A stretch of DNA of 64,000 nucleotides from Pseudomonas sp. Z8(2022) (GTDB lineage: Bacteria > Pseudomonadota > Gammaproteobacteria > Pseudomonadales > Pseudomonadaceae). The position numbers and the translations under genes were made by a program. Location: contig NZ_CP107549.1 of NCBI RefSeq assembly GCF_025837155.1, positions 1,612,001 through 1,676,000 of the forward strand, given 5' to 3'. Positions 37,594 to 46,869 of the stretch are shown in pieces. How positions within the stretch are numbered: position 1 is the first letter of the stretch; every line of letters begins with the position of its first letter. The notes beneath the pieces were generated by a model, which searched no databases, was not told the DNA's origin, and saw only the letters and a program-made list of their open reading frames with translations.

Positions 37594-38259
37594 ATGAGCA
37601 CAGTAAGCGGCGCGAGTTCGGTACTGGATCAGTACCAGATCAAGCAGGACACCAAGCAGAGCAAGGATCTGGGCAAGAACGAGTTCCTCAATCTGCTGGT
37701 TGCACAGTTGAACAACCAGAACCCGCTGGAGCCGCAGGGTAACGGCGAGTTCATCGCCCAGTTGGCCCAGTTCAGTCAGGTGGAGGGGGTCGAGAAGCTC
37801 AACGCCAGCATGGGAACGCTGCTCTCGACCTATCAGTCCTCGCAGGCCCTGCAGGCTTCTTCGCTGGTCGGGCGCAAGGTGATCGTGCCGAGCGAGAAGG
37901 CGGTGGTCGACACCAGCGAGAGTTTCAAGGCGAGCACCATACTGCCGGTCAGCAGCAGCAACGTGTATGTCAATGTCTACGACAACTCGGGGGCGCTGGT
38001 AACGCGCATCAACCTCGGTGAGCAGGCCGCCGGCAACGTCAGCTTCATCTGGGATGGCAAGGATGCTGACGGCAATGTCGCTCCGCCGGGGACCTACAAG
38101 TTCGAGGCGCAGGCCACTTACGGTAGTGAAACCAAGGGACTTTACACCCTGCTGCCGGCCAACGTCGACAGCGTCACGCTGGGTGGCAATGAGCTGATGC
38201 TCAATCTTGCCGGCCTGGGCAGCGTTCCTCTTTCTCAAGTGCAGGTCATCGGCCAATAA
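37594..38259 (+). CDS. flgD: FlgD, hook-cap scaffold
   Basis: 221 residues. N-terminal export segment KNEFLNLLVAQLNNQNPLEP, a conserved FlgD block, then beta-rich domains (FLIWDGKD-type SFIWDGKDADGNVAPPGTY). It caps the growing hook and is shed when hook assembly ends. GAGGAGAC precedes the ATG. Cotranscribed with flgBCE. Confidence 0.95.
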   Translation: MSTVSGASSVLDQYQIKQDTKQSKDLGKNEFLNLLVAQLNNQNPLEPQGNGEFIAQLAQFSQVEGVEKLNASMGTLLSTYQSSQALQASSLVGRKVIVPSEKAVVDTSESFKASTILPVSSSNVYVNVYDNSGALVTRINLGEQAAGNVSFIWDGKDADGNVAPPGTYKFEAQATYGSETKGLYTLLPANVDSVTLGGNELMLNLAGLGSVPLSQVQVIGQ

Positions 38260-38295
38260 CTATTGCCGCCGGCAGTTCCGGCAAAGGAGTTTTCC

Positions 38296-39666
38296 ATGTC
38301 GTTCAATATTGGTCTTAGCGGTCTGCGTGCCGCGACCGGCGACCTCAACGTCACCGGCAACAATATCGCCAACGCCGGTACCGCAGGCTTCAAGCAGTCG
38401 CGTGCCGAGTTCGCCGACGTCTACGCCGCCTCCGTACTGGGTACGGGCAAGAACGCGCAGGGCAGCGGTGTGCTGCTGGCCGATGTTTCGCAGTTGTTCA
38501 ACCAGGGCAACATCAACTACACCAACAACGCTCTGGATCTGGCCATCAACGGCAATGGCTTCTTCATGACCAGCAACAACGGCGAGATCGGCTATACCCG
38601 TGCCGGTTACTTCGGCACGGATCGTGATGGCTACATCGTCAACAACTTCGGCTACCGCCTGCAGGGTTATGCCGCCGATGAAACCGGCAATATCCTGCCG
38701 GTGCAGGACGATCTGCGTATCAGTGCGGGTCAGCAGGAGCCTCGGGCGACGACTACGGTCACGCAGCGGACCAACCTGAACTCCAATGCCGTCCGTCCTG
38801 CCAATGCCGGAACCATGGCGGCTCCGACCTTCGACCCGAGCGACTCGAAGTCCTTCAACTGGTCGACCTCTACCAATATCTACGACGCGCAGGGCAATGC
38901 CCACGTGATGACTCAGTACTTCGTCAAGAACGAAGCGCCGGCCAACAACGGTTGGGTCATGCATGTGCTGATCGATGGCGTGAATCCGCGTGATCCATCC
39001 AGTACCCAGCCGTTCAGCTATGCGGTGAACTACGATGCTGCCGGGCAGTTGGCCACGCCGGCAATCACGCCGCTGGCCAGTGTGCCGGCCAACCCGGCGC
39101 TGGACGCTCCGGCCATTCCCGGCGGCACACCCAACGGCATCTTCGTTCTGGCGGATACCGATTGGGTGCCGGCCGAGATAGATCCCCTCAACCCGGGGAC
39201 CATGGTGCCTAACGGTGCTGACAGCGATTCCTTCACTTTCGATATGCGGGGTTCGACCCAGTACGCGGCGTCCTTCGGGGTCAATGCCGTCAGCCAGGAT
39301 GGCTATACCACCGGGCAGCTTGCGGGTATCGAAATCGACGATACCGGGGTGATCTTCGCCCGCTACACAAACGGTCAGTCCAAGGTGCAGGGGCAGGTGC
39401 TGCTGGCCAACTTCGCCAACGTTCAGGGATTGACGCCAGTGGGCAAGACCGCCTGGGCGCAATCGTTCGCGTCCGGCGAACCGGTGATCGGTACGCCGCG
39501 CAGCAGCACCCTGGGGGCTCTGCAGGCGGGCGCGCTGGAGGATTCCAACGTCGAGCTGTCTGATCAGCTGGTGAACCTGATCGTGGCGCAGCGCAACTAC
39601 CAGGCCAACGCCAAGACCATCGAAACCGAAAGCGCCATTACCCAGACCATCATCAACCTGCGTTGA
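38296..39666 (+). CDS. flgE: FlgE, hook protein
   Basis: 456 residues from the ATG at 38296 (AAAGGAG upstream). N-terminal MSFNIGLSGLRAATGDLNVTG-type helix with NNIANAGTAGFKQSRAEFAD, a variable middle domain, and the C-terminal LSDQLVNLIVAQRNYQANAK block. It polymerises into the flexible hook. The middle (about residues 150-330) is beta-rich and exposed. A palindromic terminator follows. Confidence 0.96.
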   Translation: MSFNIGLSGLRAATGDLNVTGNNIANAGTAGFKQSRAEFADVYAASVLGTGKNAQGSGVLLADVSQLFNQGNINYTNNALDLAINGNGFFMTSNNGEIGYTRAGYFGTDRDGYIVNNFGYRLQGYAADETGNILPVQDDLRISAGQQEPRATTTVTQRTNLNSNAVRPANAGTMAAPTFDPSDSKSFNWSTSTNIYDAQGNAHVMTQYFVKNEAPANNGWVMHVLIDGVNPRDPSSTQPFSYAVNYDAAGQLATPAITPLASVPANPALDAPAIPGGTPNGIFVLADTDWVPAEIDPLNPGTMVPNGADSDSFTFDMRGSTQYAASFGVNAVSQDGYTTGQLAGIEIDDTGVIFARYTNGQSKVQGQVLLANFANVQGLTPVGKTAWAQSFASGEPVIGTPRSSTLGALQAGALEDSNVELSDQLVNLIVAQRNYQANAKTIETESAITQTIINLR

Positions 39667-39683
39667 TGAGGGCTGACTGAACG

Positions 39684-39713
39684 AAGCGGCAAGCCAGGCT
39701 TGCCGCTTTGCCG
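39684..39713 (+). terminator. Terminator after flgE
   Basis: AAGCGGCAAGCC and GGCTTGCCGCTT form a perfect stem around one central base (real loop 3-5 nt), followed by TGCCGTTTC. It ends the flgBCDE unit. Confidence 0.75.
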
Positions 39714-39813
39714 TTTCGGGAGCGGCAAAACCTCGCCGTCCGTCCTCGGGGCGGCTGCCTTGTTTCCATATAAACGTCTTAAAAATCAGTGGCTTGTTTG
39801 TTTTTTTCGAGAG

Positions 39814-39829
39814 TGGCACGGCGTTTGCT
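39814..39829 (+). promoter_or_regulatory. Sigma-54 promoter of flgFGHIJKL
   Basis: TGGCACGGCGTTTGCT, an almost perfect match to TGGCACG-N4-TTGCT, 50 bp before flgF. Confidence 0.92.
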
Positions 39830-39878
39830 GTAGAGCATGCAAAGAGCCAAGGGCACGTCGCCCACTCGGAGAATGACC

Positions 39879-40619
39879 ATGGACAAGATGCTGTACGTCT
39901 CCATGACGGGAGCGCAGAACAACACGCTGGCTCTGCGCGCACACGCCAACAACCTGGCAAACGTTTCCACCTCGGGCTTTCGCCGGGACTTCGAGCAGGC
40001 GCGTTCCATGCCGCTGTTCGGGGAAACCTATCCGGCCCGCGTATTTGCCATGAGCGAACGTCCGGCCACTGATTTTCGCTCGGGTTCGCTGCAGGAAACC
40101 GGACGTGACCTGGATGTCGCCATCGGTGGCAAGGGCTGGATTGCCGTGCAGGCTCCGGACGGCAGCGAGGCCTACGTGCGTACCGCCAGCCTGAATATCG
40201 ACGCCCTGGGAATCCTGCGCACCGGCAACGGTTTGCCGGTGATGGGCAATGCCGGGCCGATTGCCGTGCCGCCTGAGCAAAAGGTGGAGATCGGGCAGGA
40301 CGGCACCATCAGCATCCGCGCCCTTGGCGAAAACCCCAATGTGCTGGCCGAGGTCGACCGCATCAAGCTGGTCAACCCCGATCCGAAAAGCATGGAGAAG
40401 GGGACCGATGGCCTGATTCGGGTCAAGGGTCAGCCTGAGATCGAGGCTGATGCCACGGTTCAGATCACCTCCGGCTTTCTTGAAGCGAGCAACGTCAATG
40501 CCGTCGAGGAGATGACCGCGATTCTCTCCCTGTCCCGTCAGTTCGAGCTGTCGGTAAAGATGATGCGCACCGCCGAAGACAATTCATCGGCCATGGCGCG
40601 GGTTTTGCAGATTAGCTAA
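39879..40619 (+). CDS. flgF: FlgF, proximal rod protein
   Basis: 246 residues from the ATG at 39879 (GGAG 8 nt upstream). N-terminal rod motif RAHANNLANVSTSGFRRD, then GKGWIAVQAPDG, and the C-terminal helix AVEEMTAILSLSRQFELSVKM. It belongs to the flagellar rod. First gene of the flgF-flgL unit behind a strong sigma-54 site. Confidence 0.95.
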   Translation: MDKMLYVSMTGAQNNTLALRAHANNLANVSTSGFRRDFEQARSMPLFGETYPARVFAMSERPATDFRSGSLQETGRDLDVAIGGKGWIAVQAPDGSEAYVRTASLNIDALGILRTGNGLPVMGNAGPIAVPPEQKVEIGQDGTISIRALGENPNVLAEVDRIKLVNPDPKSMEKGTDGLIRVKGQPEIEADATVQITSGFLEASNVNAVEEMTAILSLSRQFELSVKMMRTAEDNSSAMARVLQIS

Positions 40620-40665
40620 TTACCAGTACGCGGCGCCGTAAAACCGGCGCCCGAGGAGAATCGAT

Positions 40666-41451
40666 ATGCTTCCGGCACTTTGGGTCAGCAAGACCGGTTT
40701 GTCCGCTCAGGACATGAACCTGACCACCATTTCCAACAACCTGGCCAACGTCGCTACCACCGGCTTCAAACGCGACCGTGCCGAGTTCGAGGACCTGTTG
40801 TACCAGATCCGTCGCCAGCCCGGCGGTCAGTCCAGTCAGGACAGTCAGCTGCCCTCCGGTCTGCAGCTGGGTACCGGTGTGCGCGTGGTCGGCACTCAGA
40901 AGATCCACACCGCCGGCAGCCTGCAGACCACCGAGCAGCCGCTGGACATGGCCGTCAATGGCCGTGGCTTCTTCCAGATCCTGCAGCCGGACGGCACGGT
41001 TTCCTACACCCGCGACGGCAGTTTTCACCTGAACTCCGACGGCCAGATCGTCACATCCCAGGGTTTTGCTCTGGAGCCGGCGATCGTCCTGCCCGCCGAG
41101 GTGCGCACCTTTACCGTTGGTGAGGACGGTACCGTGTCGGTGACTACCGCCGGCAACCCGCAGCCGCAGATCATCGGCAACATCCAGCTGGCCGACTTCG
41201 TCAACCCGGCCGGGCTCGAAGCCATCGGCAATAACCTGTTCCTGGAGACCGGTGCCAGCGGCGCGCCGCAGGTCGGCAATCCAGGCCTCAACGGTCTGGG
41301 CACCACCCTGCAGAACACGCTGGAAAACTCCAACGTCAGCGTGGTGGAGGAGCTGGTGAACATGATCACCACCCAGCGCGCTTATGAAATGAACTCCAAG
41401 GTGATTTCCACCGCCGATCAGATGCTGTCATTCGTGACGCAGAACCTCTGA
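40666..41451 (+). CDS. flgG: FlgG, distal rod protein
   Basis: 261 residues, almost invariant family length. NLTTISNNLANVATTGFKRDRAEF at the N-terminus, the FlgG-specific VAVNGRGFFQILQPDG-like block and C-terminal SVVEELVNMITTQRAYEMNSK. It forms the distal rod that passes the P and L rings. GAGGAGAATC precedes the ATG. Confidence 0.96.
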   Translation: MLPALWVSKTGLSAQDMNLTTISNNLANVATTGFKRDRAEFEDLLYQIRRQPGGQSSQDSQLPSGLQLGTGVRVVGTQKIHTAGSLQTTEQPLDMAVNGRGFFQILQPDGTVSYTRDGSFHLNSDGQIVTSQGFALEPAIVLPAEVRTFTVGEDGTVSVTTAGNPQPQIIGNIQLADFVNPAGLEAIGNNLFLETGASGAPQVGNPGLNGLGTTLQNTLENSNVSVVEELVNMITTQRAYEMNSKVISTADQMLSFVTQNL

Positions 41452-41489
41452 TTTTTTGACTCTGTTGTGAACGCCGCGAGGTAGTGGTT

Positions 41490-42212
41490 ATGAACCGGCA
41501 AATTCTCTGTTTCCCCCTGTTGGCTGGCCTGCTGCTCAGCAGCGGTTGCGTGGCGCCGACAGCCAAGCCGGACGATCCCTATTACGCGCCCGTATTGCCG
41601 CGCACGCCGCTGCCGGCTGCGCAGAACAACGGCTCGATCTACCAGGCCGGTTTCGAAAATGGCCTGTATGACGACCGCAAGGCGTTTCGTGTAGGCGACA
41701 TCATCACCATCACCCTTAATGAACGGACTCAGGCCAGTAAGAACGCCAACAGCAATATTCAGAAAGACAGCAGCGCAAGCCTCGGCGCGCCGAATCTGTT
41801 CGGTATGGCGGTGAGCCCTGACAACCCGCTGCGCAGCGTCGGCGCCCTGGGTATGGGTAATCCCAACCTGAGTCTGGAAGCGAGCTGGGATGCCGAACGC
41901 GCGGCGAGCGGCTCCGGCCAGGCAGGGCAGAGCAACAGCCTGTCCGGCTCGATTACCGTGACCGTCGCTGAAGTACTGCCCAACGGGATTCTCGCCGTGC
42001 GTGGCGAGAAGTGGATGACTCTCAATACCGGTGACGAACTGGTGCGTATCTCGGGCCTGGTTCGTGCGGACGATATCGCCACCGACAACACCGTGGCCTC
42101 CACCCGTATTGCCGATGCGCGCATCACCTATTCGGGTACCGGCGCCTTTGCCGATGCCAGCCAGCCAGGCTGGTTGAGCCGCTTCTTCCTCAGCCCGATG
42201 TGGCCGTTCTGA
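41490..42212 (+). CDS. flgH: FlgH, L-ring lipoprotein
   Basis: 240 residues from the ATG at 41490 (GAGG 8 nt upstream). A lipoprotein signal ends SSGC with Cys20 as the lipid-carrying residue. The mature protein has [27 protein letters not shown] and [17 protein letters not shown] blocks. It forms the L ring in the outer membrane around the distal rod. Confidence 0.95.
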   Translation: MNRQILCFPLLAGLLLSSGCVAPTAKPDDPYYAPVLPRTPLPAAQNNGSIYQAGFENGLYDDRKAFRVGDIITITLNERTQASKNANSNIQKDSSASLGAPNLFGMAVSPDNPLRSVGALGMGNPNLSLEASWDAERAASGSGQAGQSNSLSGSITVTVAEVLPNGILAVRGEKWMTLNTGDELVRISGLVRADDIATDNTVASTRIADARITYSGTGAFADASQPGWLSRFFLSPMWPF

Positions 42213-42228
42213 TCTCGGGGTGTCGCAG

Positions 42229-43548
42229 ATGAAAGCCTGGATGAATCATGCTCCGTCCTTCCTGCTCGGGCAGCTGAGCAACTGGTACGCGCGGGTGACG
42301 ACCAGCGGCTCGGCGCGCAAGGCCTTTGCCGTCACGTCGGCGACCAGACGTGGGGCGCGGACCAATGGCCGTGACTCGGCCTGTTCCGGGGCATGCCGCC
42401 GACAGTTCGCCGTCGCTCATCGCGGCTACCGCCATCGCGGCGCCAACGACTGGGTGCTGCTGGCGACCATGCTCGCCGGCCTGCTGCTGAGCCTGCCGAC
42501 TCAGGCCGAGCGCCTGAAGGATCTGGCTTCGATCCAAGGCGTGCGCAGCAACCAGCTGATCGGTTACGGCCTCGTGGTCGGTCTCAACGGTAGCGGTGAC
42601 CAGACCACCCAGACGCCGTTCACCGTGCAGACCTTCAACAACATGCTGGCGCAGTTCGGCATCAAGGTGCCGCCAGGCGGCAACGTGCAGTTGAAGAACG
42701 TCGCCGCGGTGTCGGTGCATGCCGACCTGCCACCGTTCGCCAAGCCGGGCCAGACCATCGACATCACCATTTCCTCCATCGGTAACGCCAAGAGTCTGCG
42801 CGGCGGCAGTCTGCTGATGACGCCGCTCAAGGGCATCGACGGCAATGTCTACGCCATCGCCCAGGGCAATCTGGTGGTTGGTGGTTTCGACGCCAGTGGC
42901 GCCGACGGCTCGCGCATCACCGTCAATGTGCCGTCGGCGGGCCGCATTCCCGGTGGTGCCACCGTGGAACGCCCGGTGCCGAGCGGTTTCGATCAGGGCA
43001 ACTACCTGACCCTGAACCTCAATCGCCCCGACTTCACCACGGCGAAGAACATCGTCGACCAGATCAACGATCTGCTTGGCCCTGGGGTCGCGCAGGCCAT
43101 CGATGGCGGCTCGATTCGCGTCAGTGCGCCGCTCGACCCCAACCAGCGCGTCGACTATCTGTCGATTCTGGAAAACCTGCAGGTCGAGGCCGGCAAGGCG
43201 GTGGCCAAGGTCATCATCAACTCGCGTACCGGCACCATCGTCATCGGTCAGGACGTCAAGGTGCAGCCGGCAGCCGTCACTCATGGCAGCCTGACAGTGA
43301 CCATCACCGAAGACCCCATCGTCAGCCAGCCTGAGGCGTTTTCCGGCGGGCAGACTGCCGTTGTGCCGCGTTCGCGCGTCGGCGCCGAGGAGGAGGCCAA
43401 GCCGATGTTCAAGTTCGGCCCCGGCACTAGCCTCGACGAGATCGTGCGCGCGGTAAACCAGGTGGGCGCGGCGCCTTCCGACCTGATGGCCATCCTGGAG
43501 GCGCTCAAGCAAGCCGGCGCTCTGCAGGCCGACCTGATCGTGATCTGA
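42229..43548 (+). CDS. flgI: FlgI, P-ring protein with long N-terminal extension
   Basis: 439 residues from the ATG at 42229. The mature part, from Glu94 ([20 protein letters not shown]) to LQADLIVI, is a complete FlgI and forms the P ring in the peptidoglycan. Family members are about 370 residues with a short signal peptide; here the hydrophobic segment (about 76-92, cleavage TQA-ER) is preceded by some 75 mostly basic, low-complexity residues containing many arginines. No later ATG gives a charged signal peptide: ATG at 42469 and GTG at 42454 would leave no positive residue. Start is therefore uncertain, though the gene itself is not. Confidence 0.92.
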   Translation: MKAWMNHAPSFLLGQLSNWYARVTTSGSARKAFAVTSATRRGARTNGRDSACSGACRRQFAVAHRGYRHRGANDWVLLATMLAGLLLSLPTQAERLKDLASIQGVRSNQLIGYGLVVGLNGSGDQTTQTPFTVQTFNNMLAQFGIKVPPGGNVQLKNVAAVSVHADLPPFAKPGQTIDITISSIGNAKSLRGGSLLMTPLKGIDGNVYAIAQGNLVVGGFDASGADGSRITVNVPSAGRIPGGATVERPVPSGFDQGNYLTLNLNRPDFTTAKNIVDQINDLLGPGVAQAIDGGSIRVSAPLDPNQRVDYLSILENLQVEAGKAVAKVIINSRTGTIVIGQDVKVQPAAVTHGSLTVTITEDPIVSQPEAFSGGQTAVVPRSRVGAEEEAKPMFKFGPGTSLDEIVRAVNQVGAAPSDLMAILEALKQAGALQADLIVI

Positions 43549-43562
43549 GGAGAATTGCCGAC

Positions 43563-44747
43563 ATGGATTCCCGACTTTCAGCCGGTCTGCTCGGCAACGG
43601 CAAAAGCCCGATCGACAGCGGCGCTTTCACCGACCTTAACCGTCTCAACCAGTTCAAGGTAGGTGGCGACACCGAGCAGAACATCCGCAAGGTTGCTCAG
43701 GAGTTCGAGTCGCTGTTCATGAACGAAATGCTCAAGGCCATGCGTTCGGCCAACGCTGCGTTCGGCGAGGGCAACTTCATGAACAGCAACGAAAGCAAGA
43801 CCTACCAGGACATGCACGACCAGCAGCTGGCGGTGACGCTTTCCAAGGAAGGGCGTGGCATCGGCCTGGCCGATGTGCTGGTGCGGCAGATGTCGAAGCT
43901 CAAGCAGCCATCGAGTCGTCCCAATCCCTTTGCACAGATCGAGCAACCGCTTGCAGCGACGAACGAGGCCAAGGCCGACAAGGTTGCCAGCAGCGAAGGT
44001 TTCCGTGATGACGTGGCGCTGCTCAATCGTCGCCGTCTGGCTGTGCCTGGCAAGCTGGCTGATCGCCTGCTGGCGGGCATCGTACCGTCGAGCGGAGAGG
44101 GCGAGGGTAAGGCGCTGGCAGGCAATGACTGGATTCCGGCACAGGCCAGTGCCGCGCCCAGGGAGCAGCGCCTCAGTCTCGGCAACAGCGATGCGTTGAC
44201 CGGCCGGCGTATCGCCCAACCGCCGCTGGCGCCGGGCAAGGCTGCCTTCAGTTCGCCGCAGGAGTTCGTCGCCACCATGCTGCCGATGGCGGAAGCCGCT
44301 GCCGAGAAGATCGGTGTCGATCCGCGCTACCTGGTAGCCCAGGCCGCACTGGAGACCGGCTGGGGCAAGTCGATCATTCGTACCGGCGATGGCCAGAGCA
44401 GTCATAACCTGTTCGGCATTAAGTCCCATCGGGGCTGGCAGGGCGAGTCGGCCCGTGTGCTGACGACCGAATACAAGGGCGGCAAGGCGGTCAAGGAAGC
44501 GGCCAGTTTCCGCGCCTATGACTCCTACGCACAGAGCTTCGACGATTACGTCAGCTTCCTGCAGAACAACGGTCGCTACGACAAGGCGTTGAGTTCTACC
44601 GAGAACCCCGAGCGTTTCGTCAAGGAGCTGCAGCAGGCCGGTTATGCCACCGACCCGCATTACGCGCGCAAGATCTCGCAGATCGCTCGCAAGATGCAGA
44701 CCTATCAGGCAATCGCTGCTGCCGATAGCGCCACTACAAGGACTTGA
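43563..44747 (+). CDS. flgJ: FlgJ, rod scaffold with C-terminal muramidase
   Basis: 394 residues in two parts. The N-terminal rod-capping domain (about 30-110) carries EFESLFMNEMLKAMRSAN; the C-terminal GH73 glucosaminidase domain (about 235-390) has the catalytic Glu264 in QAALETGWGKS and later YDSYAQSFDDYVSFL. It opens the peptidoglycan for the growing rod. Spacing to flgI is 14 bp. The linker (about 115-235) is variable. Confidence 0.95.
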   Translation: MDSRLSAGLLGNGKSPIDSGAFTDLNRLNQFKVGGDTEQNIRKVAQEFESLFMNEMLKAMRSANAAFGEGNFMNSNESKTYQDMHDQQLAVTLSKEGRGIGLADVLVRQMSKLKQPSSRPNPFAQIEQPLAATNEAKADKVASSEGFRDDVALLNRRRLAVPGKLADRLLAGIVPSSGEGEGKALAGNDWIPAQASAAPREQRLSLGNSDALTGRRIAQPPLAPGKAAFSSPQEFVATMLPMAEAAAEKIGVDPRYLVAQAALETGWGKSIIRTGDGQSSHNLFGIKSHRGWQGESARVLTTEYKGGKAVKEAASFRAYDSYAQSFDDYVSFLQNNGRYDKALSSTENPERFVKELQQAGYATDPHYARKISQIARKMQTYQAIAAADSATTRT

Positions 44748-44756
44748 GGTTGAATC

Positions 44757-46802
44757 ATGGCTGACCTACTCAATATCGGCCTCTCCGGACTTGCTGCGAA
44801 CAAGACGTCGCTGGCTGTCACCGGTCACAACATCGTCAACGTCAACACGCCCGGATTCTCCCGCCAGGAGACAATTCAGGCCACGCGTACGCCGCAGTTC
44901 AGTGGTGCCGGCTATATCGGTTCGGGTACGACCCTGACCGACGTGCGCCGCATCTACAACGAGTTCCTCAATACTCAGGTGCGCAGCAGTACGGCGTTGA
45001 ACAGCGATACCATGGCCTACCTGAGCCAGATCAACCAGCTCGACTCCCTGCTTGCCGGCAGCAACACCGGCATCACCCCGGGCTTGCAGAAACTGTTCTC
45101 GGCCCTGCAAACCGCGGCCGAAGACCCGGCCAACGTTCCGGCTCGCCAGTTGGCGCTGTCGGAGGCCGAAGGGCTGGCCAAGCGTTTCAATACCGTCTAC
45201 GACCGCCTGAGCGAGCAGAGCTCGTTCATCAACAAGCAGCTGTCGGCGGTAACCGATCAGGTCAATCAGCTGGCTACCGCCATCGCCGGTTACAACGACG
45301 CGATTGCCGTGGCTGCTTCCAACGGTCAGGCGCCGAACGATCTGCTCGACGCTCGTGAAGAAGCGGTGCGCAAGCTTTCCGAGTTCGTCGGTGTGACCGT
45401 GGTTCCGCAGGACGACAGCAGCTACAACCTGTTCATCGGCTCTGGCCAGCCTCTGGTGGTCGGCAAGCAGGCCGCCCGGCTCGAAGTGGTGCCGGGGCAG
45501 GCCGACCCCTTGCGCCATGAGGTGATGTTCGTCAGCGGCAATTCGCGGCAGAACGTCACCTCGCTGATCACCGGTGGTGAAATGGGCGGCCTGCTGCGTT
45601 ACCGCGAGGACGTGCTGGATACTTCGCTCAACGCAGTGGGGCGTCTGGCACTGTCGATCACCGACCAGATCAACCGGCAACTGGGACAGGGCCTTGATCT
45701 CAATGGCCAGTTCGGCAACGAGCTGTTCCGTTCGATCAATGATCCTGCGCTGCTCAGTCAACGCAGCCTGGCGCGGGTCGGCAACAGCGATCCGAATGCC
45801 AACCTCAACGTCACGCTCACCGATACCACGCGCCTGACCACCAGTGACTACGAGGTGCAGTTCACCAGCGCCACCGAATACGTGATTCGGCGGTCGTCCG
45901 ACGGCACGATGTTCCCACCGACCCCGGCGACCTTCGATATCACCACGGTGCCCGCGCCCGAAGTGGACGGTTTCTCCCTTGGCATCGCCAGTGGCACCTT
46001 CGCGGCAGGTGACCGCTTTCTGGTAATGCCGACCCGTAACGCCGGCCGTGATGTCCGCACGGAAATGAGAAACCCCGAGGAGCTGGCCTTCGCTGCGCCG
46101 CTCAAGGCCGAAACCAGCCCGGCCAATATCGGTACCGGGAAGATCACTCAGCCGAAGCTGCTGACCGAAATCGATATATACGACCCGGCTGCACAGGCGG
46201 ATCTGGAAACCAGTCTGCGCAACGCGCCGCCGCTGCGCATCGTGATGGGCGCTGGCGGCGGTGCGACGCAGAGCTATGAGGTGGTCGATATCAACGGCAA
46301 CGTTATCGACACCGGCAATATCGTTCCGGGACAGGACAACGCACTGACCATCAGCGTGCCGGCCAACCCGCCTGGGGTTCCCGCTGCATTTGACTATCAG
46401 GTGACTATCAGCGGTCGGCCGTCGGCCGGTGATAACTTCTCGGTTTCGTTCAATACCAATGGTGTGTCGGATAACCGTAACGCGCTGAATCTGGTCAACC
46501 TGCAGAACAAGGCGGTGATCGGGATCAACCCGGCGGCGCCCGATACCACGGGTTCGAGCTTTTCCGACTCATACGGCGATCTGGTGGAACGGGTCGGTAC
46601 GCTCACCAGCCAGGCGCGCGTGGACGGCGAGGCGACCGGCGCGATTCTCAAGCAGGCCACCGATAACCGGGATTCGGTTTCCGGGGTCAATCTCGATGAA
46701 GAAGCAGCCAAACTGATCCAGTTCGAGCAGTACTACCAGGCATCCGCGCAGATCATTCAAGTTGCGCGTAACCTGTTCGATACTCTGATCAATACATTCT
46801 GA
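44757..46802 (+). CDS. flgK: FlgK, hook-filament junction protein 1 (HAP1)
   Basis: 681 residues, as in P. aeruginosa (683). N-terminal MADLLNIGLSGLAANKTSLA and TGHNIVNVNTPGFSRQE; C-terminal NLDEEAAKLIQFEQYYQASAQ helix. It joins hook and filament and is chaperoned by FlgN. The middle is a large variable domain. GAGGTTGAATC precedes the ATG. Confidence 0.96.
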   Translation: MADLLNIGLSGLAANKTSLAVTGHNIVNVNTPGFSRQETIQATRTPQFSGAGYIGSGTTLTDVRRIYNEFLNTQVRSSTALNSDTMAYLSQINQLDSLLAGSNTGITPGLQKLFSALQTAAEDPANVPARQLALSEAEGLAKRFNTVYDRLSEQSSFINKQLSAVTDQVNQLATAIAGYNDAIAVAASNGQAPNDLLDAREEAVRKLSEFVGVTVVPQDDSSYNLFIGSGQPLVVGKQAARLEVVPGQADPLRHEVMFVSGNSRQNVTSLITGGEMGGLLRYREDVLDTSLNAVGRLALSITDQINRQLGQGLDLNGQFGNELFRSINDPALLSQRSLARVGNSDPNANLNVTLTDTTRLTTSDYEVQFTSATEYVIRRSSDGTMFPPTPATFDITTVPAPEVDGFSLGIASGTFAAGDRFLVMPTRNAGRDVRTEMRNPEELAFAAPLKAETSPANIGTGKITQPKLLTEIDIYDPAAQADLETSLRNAPPLRIVMGAGGGATQSYEVVDINGNVIDTGNIVPGQDNALTISVPANPPGVPAAFDYQVTISGRPSAGDNFSVSFNTNGVSDNRNALNLVNLQNKAVIGINPAAPDTTGSSFSDSYGDLVERVGTLTSQARVDGEATGAILKQATDNRDSVSGVNLDEEAAKLIQFEQYYQASAQIIQVARNLFDTLINTF

Positions 46803-46869
46803 TAGTCGCTTCGCCGAGTTCGGGAAGCGCGGCCTGTAAAGATGACAGGCCTTGCAAGAGGCAAGCCCC

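Noticed and set aside
42393..42593. Plus-strand ATG at 42393 as a possible alternative FlgI start
   Set aside because: Out of frame with FlgI and its translation is an arginine-rich shadow.
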